NCBI RefSeq assembly: GCF_028858725.1
Contig: NC_084759.1
Coordinates: 137,498,171 to 137,562,170 of the forward strand
DNA from: Colius striatus
Lineage: Eukaryota; Chordata; Aves; Coliiformes; Coliidae
Direction of reading: 5' to 3'
DNA: 64,000 nt
The notes below the pieces were generated by a model. That model was not told the origin of the DNA and searched no databases. It saw only the letters and a list, made by a program, of their open reading frames with translations. A program made the position numbers and the translations under genes. The first letter of the stretch is position 1. The number at the start of each line of letters is the position of its first letter. Shown one piece after another: positions 49,099 to 60,246 of the stretch.

Positions 49099-50740
49099 TG
49101 TGCTGGTTTAGGCTGTGATAGGGTTAATTTTCTTCATAGTAGCTAGTGTGGGGCTATGCTTTGGATTTGTGCTCAAACCAATGTTGATAAAACAGGGATG
49201 TTTTCATTATCATAGAATCACAGAATTGTTTCAGATGGAAGAGATCTTTAAGATCAAGTCCAGCCTTTGTCCCAGCCTTATCGACCACTAGACTATTTCC
49301 CTAAGTGTGACATCCAGCTGTCTCCTAAACACCTCCAGGGATGGTGACTCCACCACCTCCCTGGGCAGCCTGTTCCAATGCCTAACAACTCTTTCAGTAA
49401 AGAAATTCCTTCTAATATCCAGCCTGAACCTCCCCTGGCACAACTTGAGGCCATTTTCTCTTGTTCTATTGCTTGTCACTAGGGAGAACAGATCGACCCC
49501 TGCCTCGCTACAGCTTCCTTTCAGGTAGATGTAGAGAGTGATAAGGTCTCCCCTGAGCTTTCTTTTCTCCAGGCTAAACAGCCCCAGATCCCTCAGCCAT
49601 TCCTCTTATGAGACGTTTTCCAAATCCTTTACTAGCTTGGTAGCCTGCCTCTGGATCCTCTCCAGGACCTTGTTTTTCTTCTAGAGAGGGGCCCAAAACT
49701 GGACACAGCATTTGAGGTGCAGCCTCACCAAAACCGAGCACAGGGGAATGATCACCTCCCTACTCTTGCTGAAAACATTGTTCCTGATCCAGGCCAGGAT
49801 GCCATTGGCCTTCTTGGCCATCTGCGCACACTGCTGGCTCATGTTCAGCTGCTGTCAGTCAACACTCCCAGGTCCTCTACCAGCTCTACCAGCTGCCTGG
49901 CAGCTTTCCAGCCACTCCTCCCCAAGCCTGTAGAGCTTCTGGGGTTTGTTGTGGACCAAGTGCAGGACCTGGCACTTGAACTTATTAAAACTCATGGCAT
50001 TGGCCTTGGCCAAGAAATCCAGCCTATCCAAATTTCTCTGTGGAGATTCCCTACCCTCAAGCATATCAACACTTCAAATCAAGCTTGGTGTCGTCTGCAA
50101 ACTTACTAAGGGTGCACCCTATCCCCTCATCCAGGTCATTAATAAAGAGGTGAAACAGGAGTGGCTGCAGTACTGCGCCCTGAGGTACACTACTTGTGAC
50201 CAGCCACTAATTGGATTTAACTCTATTGACAACAATTCTTTGGACCTGACCATCTAAAATATGTTACTGCTGAGAGCAATGATTGCACAAAGTCAAGGCC
50301 TTTTCTGCTTCTCACACCACTCCACTGGTGAATAGGATGGAGATGCTCAAGAAGCTGGGAGAGAACACAGTCAGGACACAGTTGGAACAACAGACCAAAA
50401 GAATGTTCCAGACCATATCATGTCAAACTCAGCATATAAAACTGGGGGAAGAAGAAGGCAGGAGAAGACATTTGGAGTGATGGTGTTTGTCTTCCCAAGT
50501 AACCATTGTGCACTGATCTCCTGGAAATGGCTGAACATCTACCTGCCCATGTGAAACAGTGAATGAATTCTAGTTTACTTTGCTTATGTGTGTAGCTTTT
50601 GCTTTACTGATTAAACTGTCTTTATCTCAACCCTTGAATTTTCTCATTTTACCCTCCAATTCTCTCCGCCATCCCATCAGAGAGGGAGTGAGGTAGCAGC
50701 TGTGAGGGGCTGAGTTCCTGGCTGGGGTTAAACCAAGACA
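49099..50740 (+). repeat. 3' LTR of ERVL-like provirus, interrupted by CR1
   Basis: Left part 49099-49209 (tgtgctggtttaggc onwards) and right part about 50258-50740 (gttactgctgagagcaatg to ttaaaccaagaca). Removing the CR1 leaves about 593 bp, close to the 584 bp of the 5' LTR. TATA tataaa is at 50435-50440; attaaa is at 50610-50615. Confidence 0.85.
49210..50257 (-). mobile_element. CR1 LINE nested in the 3' LTR
   Basis: Minus-strand CR1 of about 1.05 kb. The 3' octamer tail lies at 49210 (atcatagaatcacagaat on the plus strand), followed by the classic 3' region whose minus-strand frame (49288-49479) encodes [20 protein letters not shown]. Further upstream, 49855-50064 carries the region around the RNKCQVLHL-type motif. 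It is 5'-truncated before the RT core. Because it splits the LTR, it inserted after the provirus. Confidence 0.93.
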
Positions 50741-51739
50741 GACGGCATTATCAAGCAAATAGCAGTCACTCCAAAGATGTATGTCATGGCAATTCAACTG
50801 TAAGTATTAGTAAAATTACAAAATAAGAATGCAGGAAGAATCCAGACCACAAATTCAATCTGCAAATTCAAAAGCACCTTTTGTCAAAAAGCTAAGCCCT
50901 GCCTTGAGAGCAATAATTGCATTCCCTTCTACTCCATCTATTTTTAAAGCAACTGCAAAAGTTGGGTCTTCTGATGCATAGGAACCTACTTTTAATTTCC
51001 ACTCTTGGTCAAATCTGATACTTAATCTTGATTGTAAATGAAGAGAGAACAATTTTTTAATCTGTTTTAATAGATAAACTAATCATACTTAAGAATTTTT
51101 TTGAAAAACGTTCTCTCTTGATTCTGCAGCACATCATTGGAGTTCTGGCTACAGCACTTTCTATCTATATCATATTTCATCAATGCACATGGCTAAAAAT
51201 GTGTAAAATATTCCAGGTGTAATCTCACAAGTGTCACATCTTGAAAAATTAACTATTCCTTATCTCTAGCCTTGTCTAATATATTCTAAGATTATGTACA
51301 GCATTTTCAGAAAATAATATTTTTAAGGGTGTTTCCTAGTTGTCTACAATTAACAGGGTCTTCTCAAAAATGTTCAGCTATGGAGCTTCTACTTTGAAGC
51401 AGAAATTCTTGTTATTGGCCATCAACTGTGCAACTTTCTATTAAACGTATTCCACTCCTATTTTGCAGTTCTCAGGTTAATTCTTCTTTTTAAACCCTCT
51501 ATGAAAATCAGACTCTCCTCTGTTTAACCATTTCATCCAGCTTTGTGTCTTTACTGTCAGTTCAAAAAGTGAAGCTGGAATGTCATATATAATATACTTA
51601 GAAATTTAACAACAGTAATAAAAACTAAAGAGACAGACTGGTGTCTAACTGAGAAATCTAAAATAATTGAATCCTAACTGATGGCTTCTTCAAAATTTGA
51701 GATGCCTTCCAAAATAAAGTAATCCTAGAGAAAAGCTTA
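50741..51739. other. Intergenic, nothing recognised
   Basis: AT-rich sequence between the provirus and an old CR1. No gene, RNA or repeat family was recognised. Confidence 0.45.
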
Positions 51740-52960
51740 GAGTCTTAGAAGAACAACATAACTTAGACTGGAAGGAAACAGAAGAACATCTGGTCTAGTC
51801 CTCTGCGCTAAAAAGATTAACTTCGAAATTTGTTGATGTTGCTCATGTCTCATAGAGTTGAGTTTTGGATGGAAATCTGCAAAGAATGAGGTTCTACTGC
51901 CTCCCTTGACACTTGGTTCAGTGTCTGGCCACTGTCACATTAAAAAGCTTGTATACATAGGTATTTATGTATTGTATGTGATTGGAATATCTTTTTCAGC
52001 AACTTGTGTTTGTTACCTCTTATCCTTTTGTTGTGCATTACCAGTACACATGGGAGTCTGGTGCTATCTTCTATATGAGGACTCTTTAGATAGCTGAAAA
52101 CAGTAATAGAACCATCACTCAATCAATTTGATTCAGTTTATCAGTATCTGGTTCCGGAAAGCCTCAAACTAGACACAGTATTCCAAATGTAACCTGACAA
52201 GCACTGAACAGAGGGAAAGAACCACTCTTTCAGATCTTCATGTCTTTAATAATTGAATCCTTATATGCAGTAAGCCTTGTAGACTCAAAGGTACACTATG
52301 GTCTCACATTTAACTCACTGTCCACCAGGATCCAAAGGTCCTTTTGTGCAAAACTATTTTCTGTCTAGCTGACTGTCTTGACATATTCTGTGGATAAATT
52401 CCTTCTGTTGCAGGTTCAGAGCTTTGCATTTCCTTTGCTGAACTTTATGAGTTCCTATCAGCTCATTTCTCCATCCTCATCAAACCTCTCCTATGCCATT
52501 TTGTCCTCTAGCACATGATCTACTCCTTTTTTCAGTTTGGTGTCACACATGAACTTCCTGAGAGAGTTTCCCATCCTATTCTCCAAAGCATTAATGAAGT
52601 TGTTGACCATTATCAGCCTCAGTATTGGCTGCTGAGGAACATTGCTAGCAACTGGCCACCAGCTACTGGCTTTGAACTGCTGATCACAATTTCAGATCTT
52701 CTAGCTTTCTATTTACCCTGTAGTGGTTAGACTATATCTAACTTGTTTGTTTACTGGGATAATAAGGGAGGTCTTGCTAAAGTCCAGGTAATTAACATGT
52801 ATTGCTCTGCCCTTGTGCAGCAGACCAATCTTCCCATTGTAGAAGGCAATCAGCTTGGTCAGGCCTTAATTTGCCCTTGACAAATCTGTTCCCACACACC
52901 AGTCCATTGTGTGGCTAATAATGGCTTCAAACTTGTGTCATAATCTTTCATAAACATATC
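51740..52960 (-). mobile_element. Ancient, highly diverged CR1 LINE
   Basis: Minus-strand CR1 recognised by order of diagnostic blocks on the plus strand: gaacatctggtctagtcc at the 3' end, then ctcaaactagacacagtattcc, ggatccaaaggtccttttg, tttcagtttggtgtcacacatgaac, gcctcagtattggctgctgagg, and gggaggtcttgctaaagtcc. No open frame survives and divergence is far greater than in the copies at 21462 and 49210, so it is the oldest CR1 here. Confidence 0.8.
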
Positions 52961-54224
52961 TTGGTATTTAATTGATTCCTTTTATTTGTAACTCTGTACA
53001 GAACTGGGTATAGTTTTACATGACTAAGTGATTGATAACTTGGTCAAGGGTCACTTAATTAATCATTGCAGTGAATAAACATGGTACTATCTTATAATTG
53101 CATCCATCTGAATGAAAAATTAATCCCCCCCAACATTGCTGCCCCCTGTAATCTCTCTATAAGAGCCATGCATGTCCTCACAGTCAGATGGTCATGTATT
53201 TAGCATTAAGTACATGCAAGGAGTTAAAATCCATGGTCCTACAGAAGAGTAGGCCTCTTCATCTCAGAGATGGGGATGCTTCATGTTCTATTGTGGCATA
53301 AAGCATCAATCATCCACTTTCAGCAGGCCTCTTGTACCATGATTGACATTCTCTAGTCACAAGATAGACATCTTGGCCTTTATCTATTACTGTTCATTAC
53401 AGCATAGTGTACTTCTGCTAATCTGTGTTGTTACTGATGTTCTACCAAGGGCACATACACACAAACACCTGTGCTCTCATCTTCTAAATATATGTCCTAA
53501 GTTCCTCTGTTATGCTCTGACTATGTCAAGATAAGTATTCCCTCTTGGTTTCCAATGGTTTTAGATGGTCCCTTGAGTTCCCAAGGTTTCATTTTCAGGT
53601 TGTCTTCAGACATATTAGCATTTGAAGGGTGGGGTTTTTTTTGCCTTTGGTTCCTAAAAATTATGAAATAACACTAAGCTAAATGTACTCTGTAATTTGG
53701 AATAGAATCTGTAGAAAAAGTACCCCTTTCTTTTTCATACAGTAAAAGAGGAAATAGTATGCATTTGATTTCCCTCAGTCTAATATATGAATACACAGTA
53801 GTTTATCTCTTTTTTTTTCTAGTCCTGAATACACCATTAATTTCTAACTTTCCAGGAATTAAAATATCTTTCATATCTTTCTGTATGGCTGAGAATTTTT
53901 CTATATTCAGATTATTATTGTCTGAGCTGTCAGTGGAAACATTCGAGTTCAGAGTTGACTTCTTGAACCCAGAACTGTCGATCAAAAGTACCGCAATAGG
54001 AAATGGGAAACTACTGAAGTCAAATCAAAGACTTGGAATAAGACACACTCTTTTTTTTCATCCAAACCCTCTTATATGACTGTAAGTTACACTCATAGGG
54101 AAAAATGGACTGTCATAGGAAAAATCTCCTTAATAAGAACACTGAGGTATCAGTAATTGCTGATTACTCCTGAGAATAAAAACCAATCATTACAAAAGCC
54201 ACATTAAGAATCACCTTTACCGCA
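52961..54224. other. Intergenic, nothing recognised
   Basis: AT-rich sequence with T runs near 53635 and 53812. No exon, RNA or recognisable repeat. Confidence 0.45.
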
Positions 54225-54385
54225 GGAGCTTGTTGCAGACTCCTCTAGGCAGAGGGTGGCAGCAGAATCCCACCAGAAGAAGTAGCTGCCAAGGCACCAA
54301 TTTGCAAGGGGTGAGCCAGCAGGAGCAGAGAACAGTCGGCCAGGCAGAGGCCGACTGCAGGAGATAGCTTTGATTAAAGCCCTTT
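54225..54385. other. Short GC-rich island with perfect hairpin
   Basis: A locally GC-rich block in AT-rich surroundings. It contains cagtcggcc (54333-54341), a 7-nt spacer and ggccgactg (54349-54357), a perfect 9-bp inverted repeat. It could be a fragment of an unrecognised LTR or other repeat (it is followed by gctttgattaaagccc). No function is claimed. Confidence 0.5.
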
Positions 54386-55854
54386 TTATTCTCGGGACAC
54401 TAATCCCTAAATAAAGAAAATCAATGCATCTTAAAATTTAACTCTTACGAACTAAATAACATGGATCGTGTACAGCTAAGCAAATGTTAAGCTAATACAG
54501 GGACCCTGGGAATATGAAAACCCTTTACAATAATGGAAAAGGTTTCTTTGTGCACATATACAAAAGGTTTCTCTTGTTGCAATGCATCTACTTCTATCCT
54601 GTTGCTGTAGAGCTATCAGGAAAGAAAAATACGCTGATGAGCTGAATTGGTGTTGCTACCTTAGCTAATGTCTGAGACATATTCCTTCCACTGCTGAGTG
54701 GAGCTTTTGTCTTTCATAAAAACTCATGATAATTTTGTCTCTGATTTGCATCATGTAACTATCTGGGGAAAAGTACAACAGGAAGTGCTATTTGAATGAT
54801 ATTTCTTTTTTAAATTTACAATACAAAGGGCAGTCTTTAATGCTGATTGTACAGCTTCTCTGTTCAATCTGATTCATCAGTTTAGTTTGGAGCTTTCATT
54901 ATATACATCGAAAGTATGTAAGTCATTGGCAGGCAAGAGTACTTTGACCTTTGAGGAAGCTAGTCCAAATGTGTGCTGCCTTTTAATGTAACAATGAAAA
55001 ACATGAAAAACATGTATCTTTTATACGAAATCTGCAGGGCAAAATGCCCATCACCTTCACATGGCCTGGGATATTACCTGAGGTATAGGGACTGAAGAAT
55101 ATATTATATTTCAAGTATTTGAATACCTGGCATTATATACAACACAACTTTACTAAGCTGTCCATCCATTTTGTTACACTAGAGCAGATCTTTTACAAGA
55201 ATGATCAAGACTTGATTTCAAGACTACACATGACAGAAAAATCTTTATCATCGTCAAAACAGTTCCAGTGAAAAAAAGCATGTCTTTCAGTTTTTTCCCC
55301 ATTTGATTTCCAGGCACTGGAGCATAGTCTACCCTTGTCTGTAGAATTAAATAAACAGATTTTTGCTGACTGTGTAGTATTTTCACTGGGTTTTTTTTTG
55401 TTCTTTTTTTCTGAGCCAGTCTCCATTTCTCAGTACCTTCTTTTAGAAATTCCAATACCTCTGGATCAAGGAGAGGGTTCTGGTTATCACCGCATACAAC
55501 AACCTTTCAAAGTTACCTTGCTCAGCAGCCACGAGAGTTTCCTGACCTGGTCACCAGCAAGCTGTAAGAATGTAAGAGCTGTAAGAGCCGCTAAATCCTT
55601 CCCTTATTTACTCTCTTCAGAATTCCACGAACTGTGTTAATCTGTGACTGTTGGTTAACCAACCTCCTGATGATATTAACCTCATGTTGCTTAAGTAAGG
55701 CAGTTTCAATGAGCTCTCTAAACCACCATCAAAGGGCTGCACCTTTAAATTTCTCTCATAATTTTTACATCAACTATGGAATTTCTTTCTTCCAGAGATT
55801 GATTAGCACTGGATGAAGAATTGCCTCACATAGCACTTGCTTAGCAAAGTTCAG

Positions 55855-55925
55855 GAGTACAAGAAGAGATGAGCCTGAATCAGACCAATGATCCCTCTAG
55901 CCCAAAAGCTCTTGCTGAAAGGGGC
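55855..55925 (+). repeat. Possible old sauropsid interspersed repeat
   Basis: The phrase gaatcagaccaatgatccctctagccca resembles the gggtcagaccaatggtcc...tctagccca motif common in old reptile/bird interspersed repeats (recognised from memory; family not determined). Only a short stretch matches. Confidence 0.35.
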
Positions 55926-57794
55926 TGCTGAACAAGGGGGAGCAAGTTGGTAGCTGAGGGCCAACCCAGTGAAGGCTGTACAGCTAATCAAGATCAACAG
56001 AGGCAAGGCAGCAACAGCCACTGTCCTCAGCCTCAGGCCATTAATCGTCCATCAAAGGCAAGGTAAGAAGTCAGGCCTCAGGACAACCCTGGAAACCCAC
56101 AAAATAATTCAGGAAAAGTGAGGGAGAGGATTCAGTACATACAAACCTTCAAAATGGCTCAGATCAGGACTGCATGTGCACCCTGGAGCTGAAATGGGGC
56201 ACTGGGACTCATGAGCAGAGGTGGAGGTGGGTTCCAGAGGAGGTAGGTCAGGCCCATTGGTGCCCTCAAAGCCTTGGCAGGCAATATTTAAAGAAGGATG
56301 TTTAGGGAACGCAAGAGTCATCAGAACATGTGACATGTCTACTACTCTCCTAATAGCCAATTAGTTTCAAAATGCAAGACAAACCTTAAGCATAACCAGG
56401 AGGCAAAGGAAAGTACCTGATGAACCACATGGCATTTTCTATGACTACTCTGTCTCCCTTTGAACCTATAAATGTGAAATATCTTTGTAAGGGTTTCTCA
56501 AGTCTCACACTTGTTTGGTGAAAATCTAACTTCTCTGTTTTGAACATGCTCCCTCTCTCTGTTTGGTGCTCCCTAGTGTTTGTAATGGAAGAGATGGTAA
56601 GCAGCTGATTTCTAGCAACACTTATCATGCCACTTGCAATTCACCTTTTTGTTATTTGTTTTCCATGCTGGCCAGCCCTAATCTTCCTTGCGATTAGGTA
56701 TCCTTGTACATTTATAAATATAACCATACTTTCTCATATGCTTTGTCACTCTCCGGGCATTTTTTACATTTTTTTTTTCCCCTGAGACTTTCTGAGGTGG
56801 TTTTTACACTTTAAAGAATCTTCAATACATTTTCCCTCTTCACCTAGCCACTATTTAAATCTGTGTAAACCTCTATTCCCATAATTCTACTATTAGTGAG
56901 ATGCATCTATTCTTTCCTCTCACATGCTGAGAGCACATGAGCTACAGATCAAGTTCCTACAGTCTAGTGACTTCATCTTTTTACCTCTTTTATTTGTTAG
57001 AATCCCTCTGTGTTTCCCTCCTGGCTTGATTAGAAATGATGTGCCTATAAGTAAGACATATTAAATCGAGAGATGCATTTTTTTTGCTGGAAATAGAAGA
57101 GAAAATGTGCACTGGCTCTGGTGTCCCAGGCCTGGTTGATGTGACATGGTCTGGTAACCTTGCCTTCTCCTGTGTGTACCAATTAGGGTTCTGCCTATAA
57201 GATTAAAATGTATGAATACTATTTTTACATAGCATACAGCCTATAGGTACTTCTTAATGAGGTTGTGAGTCCCATTCTGACTGTAAAGTTTGACATGAAT
57301 GCTTGGGAAATCTCATCAACCAATTCTTTTAACAGTCTCACCTTTGAAAGTGAAAGGCATTTGCTACTTTTCTCTCATGTGGTTTGATATCTCTAATTCT
57401 CAAAAGAAAAAATCCTAATTTATTGACCTTTCTAAGACACAATCAGTTGCATTTAGCTTAAGATTAAGAATTCTGGGAGGAAGAACCTGACAGATCTAAA
57501 TCCCTTAGTGTTGAGACCATTTGTTTATCTATTAGAACAAATATAGAATATGTATGTCTAGTCAGACACTCATCCATGCATCCACAATGCTACTTGAAGT
57601 ATTAAAATAAAGTAGCAGGCTTGAAAATATTTCAAAGTGGGAATGGAGTATATGTGCTTAGTATTATCACTGCTCAGGGATGAGAGGAAAAGTGTACTCA
57701 TTTTTAAACCATAATGAAAATAAGACTCACTGAAAGAAATTATTTTATAGTATTTGTCTTCCTTTCATGTGTAAAGAAAGGGGACTATGGAAGG

Positions 57795-57865
57795 AAAATC
57801 CTTTAAAAGAATTTATTTTAAAATAATTATTAATTAAAATAATGAAATAGAATTAAAAGAATTAT
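57795..57865. repeat. AT-only low-complexity tract
   Basis: Runs such as ttattttaaaataattatta and attaaaataatg, nearly pure A/T and locally self-complementary. Simple low-complexity DNA. Confidence 0.6.
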
Positions 57866-59235
57866 TCACTAAGTACAGGCTTTCTTACTTAATTTTAATT
57901 GATAACCCAAGAAGTTGGGTATTTTTTTCATTTCTTTCTGAATTAGAGTAGAATATGTTTATTCCTCTTAGTTTCTTTCTTTGTCCTGGAAGCCAGTGAC
58001 TTTTCCTGGCCATCTTGCTGTCAGGCATGTGCAGAACTGCCTCCATGAGAGCTTCAGTATTGCTGAGCGGTGTTGTCCCGGCCATAAGCCCTGCCAGGAC
58101 TGATTTACAAATTAGAAATCACTCCCATGTATTTTACACATGTCAAGTATTGAGTGAAATGAAGATATCCCTCTATTTTATCTCAGTGTGTACTTAAGTT
58201 GTGTTGTCTCTTTCTCTCACTGGGTCTGACAGTTCATTGCTACGAACAGTGTCCTCCCAAGGAGGCTACGGAAGGCTCCAAGCATCTCTCTTACACCTGG
58301 ATGTTGATGCAGTTTGGCATTCTTTGCTGTTTTTATGATGAAGTAGTATGAATGAGATTTGAGACTAGAATGCCAATCTTTATGAGTCACCTTAGCCATA
58401 ATGCTTCGGTTAGTCCCATATTCACATGTCTAATTATTTTAATTTTGTTAGTTTAGTTCAATGTCCAGTTATACAAGGCAAAATGAACAGCTACAACTCT
58501 CCAGCATTAACCTCCAACACTCACCTGGGAGAATAAAGAGCTGGGACAATGGACAGTGGATGGAGTCTCTCGTATTTCAGGCCACTGTCTAAACACTCAC
58601 CCATGTGGCAAATGGTGGGTAACATTGGTCCTTACTCCAACAGCTGCATTTTCTCAAGTGATAGCTTTAAATCCTTACCTTCTACAGATATTTTGTGCTT
58701 TAGCAACATCCTTCTTCTTGGTATTTCTGTTGAATGGATTAGGTAGGGCTCTAATGGAACACTAAACATTCCTCATTGGTAAATCTCAGTATCTATCATT
58801 CTTATACACCTGTCTCTTCTCATGCATCCCACAGGAGAAGCTCCACATCTATTTCTGACCTGCAAGCTCAGTAAGGTTGCAGGGTGCCTACAGTCATAGC
58901 TGAAATGCAAATGATGTGATATGAGATTGTTTTGCCAATATTACAATGAAGGATGAAGTCTATCTTTCATCATATGCTCTTAGATTCCAGTTGCCCTAAT
59001 GGACATAACTTGTAGTAGTGCTGTCATCATCTGAAAAGTGCAAGCATTCTTGAGATTTTGTTCCACGATAAACAGCCCTCCATTGTGCTCCCCACCCCAA
59101 ATTTATTTAATGCCAGTTATTGTTGAATGGTAAAAGTTATATATGAGAGGATACTATGATAAATGTCTTAGTTTCAGCTATCAAATGCAATAAATTAAAA
59201 GGAAAAGCTCCAAATCACCTGGTCTTTGAATTGAT

Positions 59236-60023
59236 TTTATTTTTCCCAAGAGATCTTGTCATAGCTCTTTAAAATATAAATCATATGGATCTTGTATCAT
59301 AGTGTTATTACATTGCATAAAACGTACAGAATTGTTCAGTAGGCTGAGTACTAGCAAGTAGCAAGAAACTACTGGAAACCTAAAAAAGCTCAGGTTTTAT
59401 TTCTATTTCCTTTGTGGTCTTGTGGTCTCCTTGACTGCAATGATAACTTTTATTGCTGTTACTGTTGTGCTATAAGAGATCTACTTGAAAAAGAATATGT
59501 AACTACAACATTTGATGGATGTCCTAAATGTTATGCTTTGAATTCATCAGAGCCTGTAGCCCATTTGTCCTTTCAGCAGAGCCCCTTCCTCCTGCTCTGT
59601 GCTGCACTGCTTACAAGGGTGATCTATGTGCAGGCTAAGTCAGCTTCTGTGCACCAGCTCCTTTCTGCCTGAATTGCAGCCTGCCCACTGCCCCTTAAAC
59701 AAAGGGCAGCAGTGACTGTTGCCACTTGATAAAGAGGGATGGAGCTGAATGACAACAATAAAACCAGCAAGGGAACAAGCTTCACCTTCCCAGCCCTAAC
59801 AAATCCTGTTACTTGAGTGGCACTGACTTGGCAGGGTAAGTGGTGAACAATGTTTTCAGAACTGTACATGTACTAAAATAGTTGTCTTTGTTTTTGGCAT
59901 TTACAGTGACAATTACATGAAGGTGAATGTTTTTGGGGTGGATGCTATGATACTGCTTCATTGATGATGATATTTTGCCTGGAACACCACTCCCTGGGTA
60001 AAGGCACAGTCTAGATCTCGATC
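59236..60023 (-). other. SLCO1C1: Probable 3' UTR of SLCO1C1
   Basis: Downstream of the SLCO1C1 stop, minus-strand AATAAA hexamers occur at 59449-59454, 59396-59401 and 59236-59241. Which one is used cannot be decided from sequence. No coding signal was seen. Confidence 0.4.
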
Positions 60024-60246
60024 CTAAAGTCTAGTCTCCTTTTCTGGCCAATAAGTTGTCTGAATTAAATGGTCAGTATTGGCAAAATTATCTTTCCTGC
60101 TCTTTGTCCCACAGGAGCCTTTCTCTCCATTGGCTGAGAGAATCTCATCTTGTGGAGAAGAACTTTTCCGGAGAACCCAAAGGACAGCAACACTGAAGAA
60201 AATGGACACCGTGCCCAACACCAAAGTCAGCCCCAGGTACACATAT
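60024..60246 (-). CDS. SLCO1C1: SLCO1C1 terminal coding exon with stop
   Basis: 223 nt after ttctctctcag. It encodes [20 protein letters not shown] (TM12), a serine/lysine-rich stretch and the diagnostic [16 protein letters not shown] tail; stop tag at 60026-60024. The last residues T-R-L form a class I PDZ-type ending. Confidence 0.95.

Larger units (their letters stand above)
47177..50740 (+). mobile_element. ERVL-like provirus, internally deleted, two LTRs
   Basis: Two direct LTRs (47177-47760 and 49099-50740, the latter split by a CR1) flank 1338 bp of internal sequence. Gag and pol are absent; what remains is the 3' part with a degenerate tandem repeat and a polypurine tract before the 3' LTR. 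The two LTRs share long blocks (for example ttcttcatagtagctagt and gctatgctttggatttgtgct) but differ at roughly a tenth of positions by eye, so the insertion is old. The five bases before the 5' LTR (agaca) and after the 3' LTR (gacgg) do not match, so a target-site duplication is not shown. Non-coding and inactive. Confidence 0.8.
54386..59235. other. Intergenic between SLCO1C1 and SLCO1B, nothing firmly recognised
   Basis: AT-rich sequence holding only short frames. A weak interspersed-repeat match is listed separately at 55855-55925, and an AT-only tract lies at 57795-57865. SLCO1B leader exons or regulatory DNA could lie here, but no sign of them was found. Confidence 0.4.
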
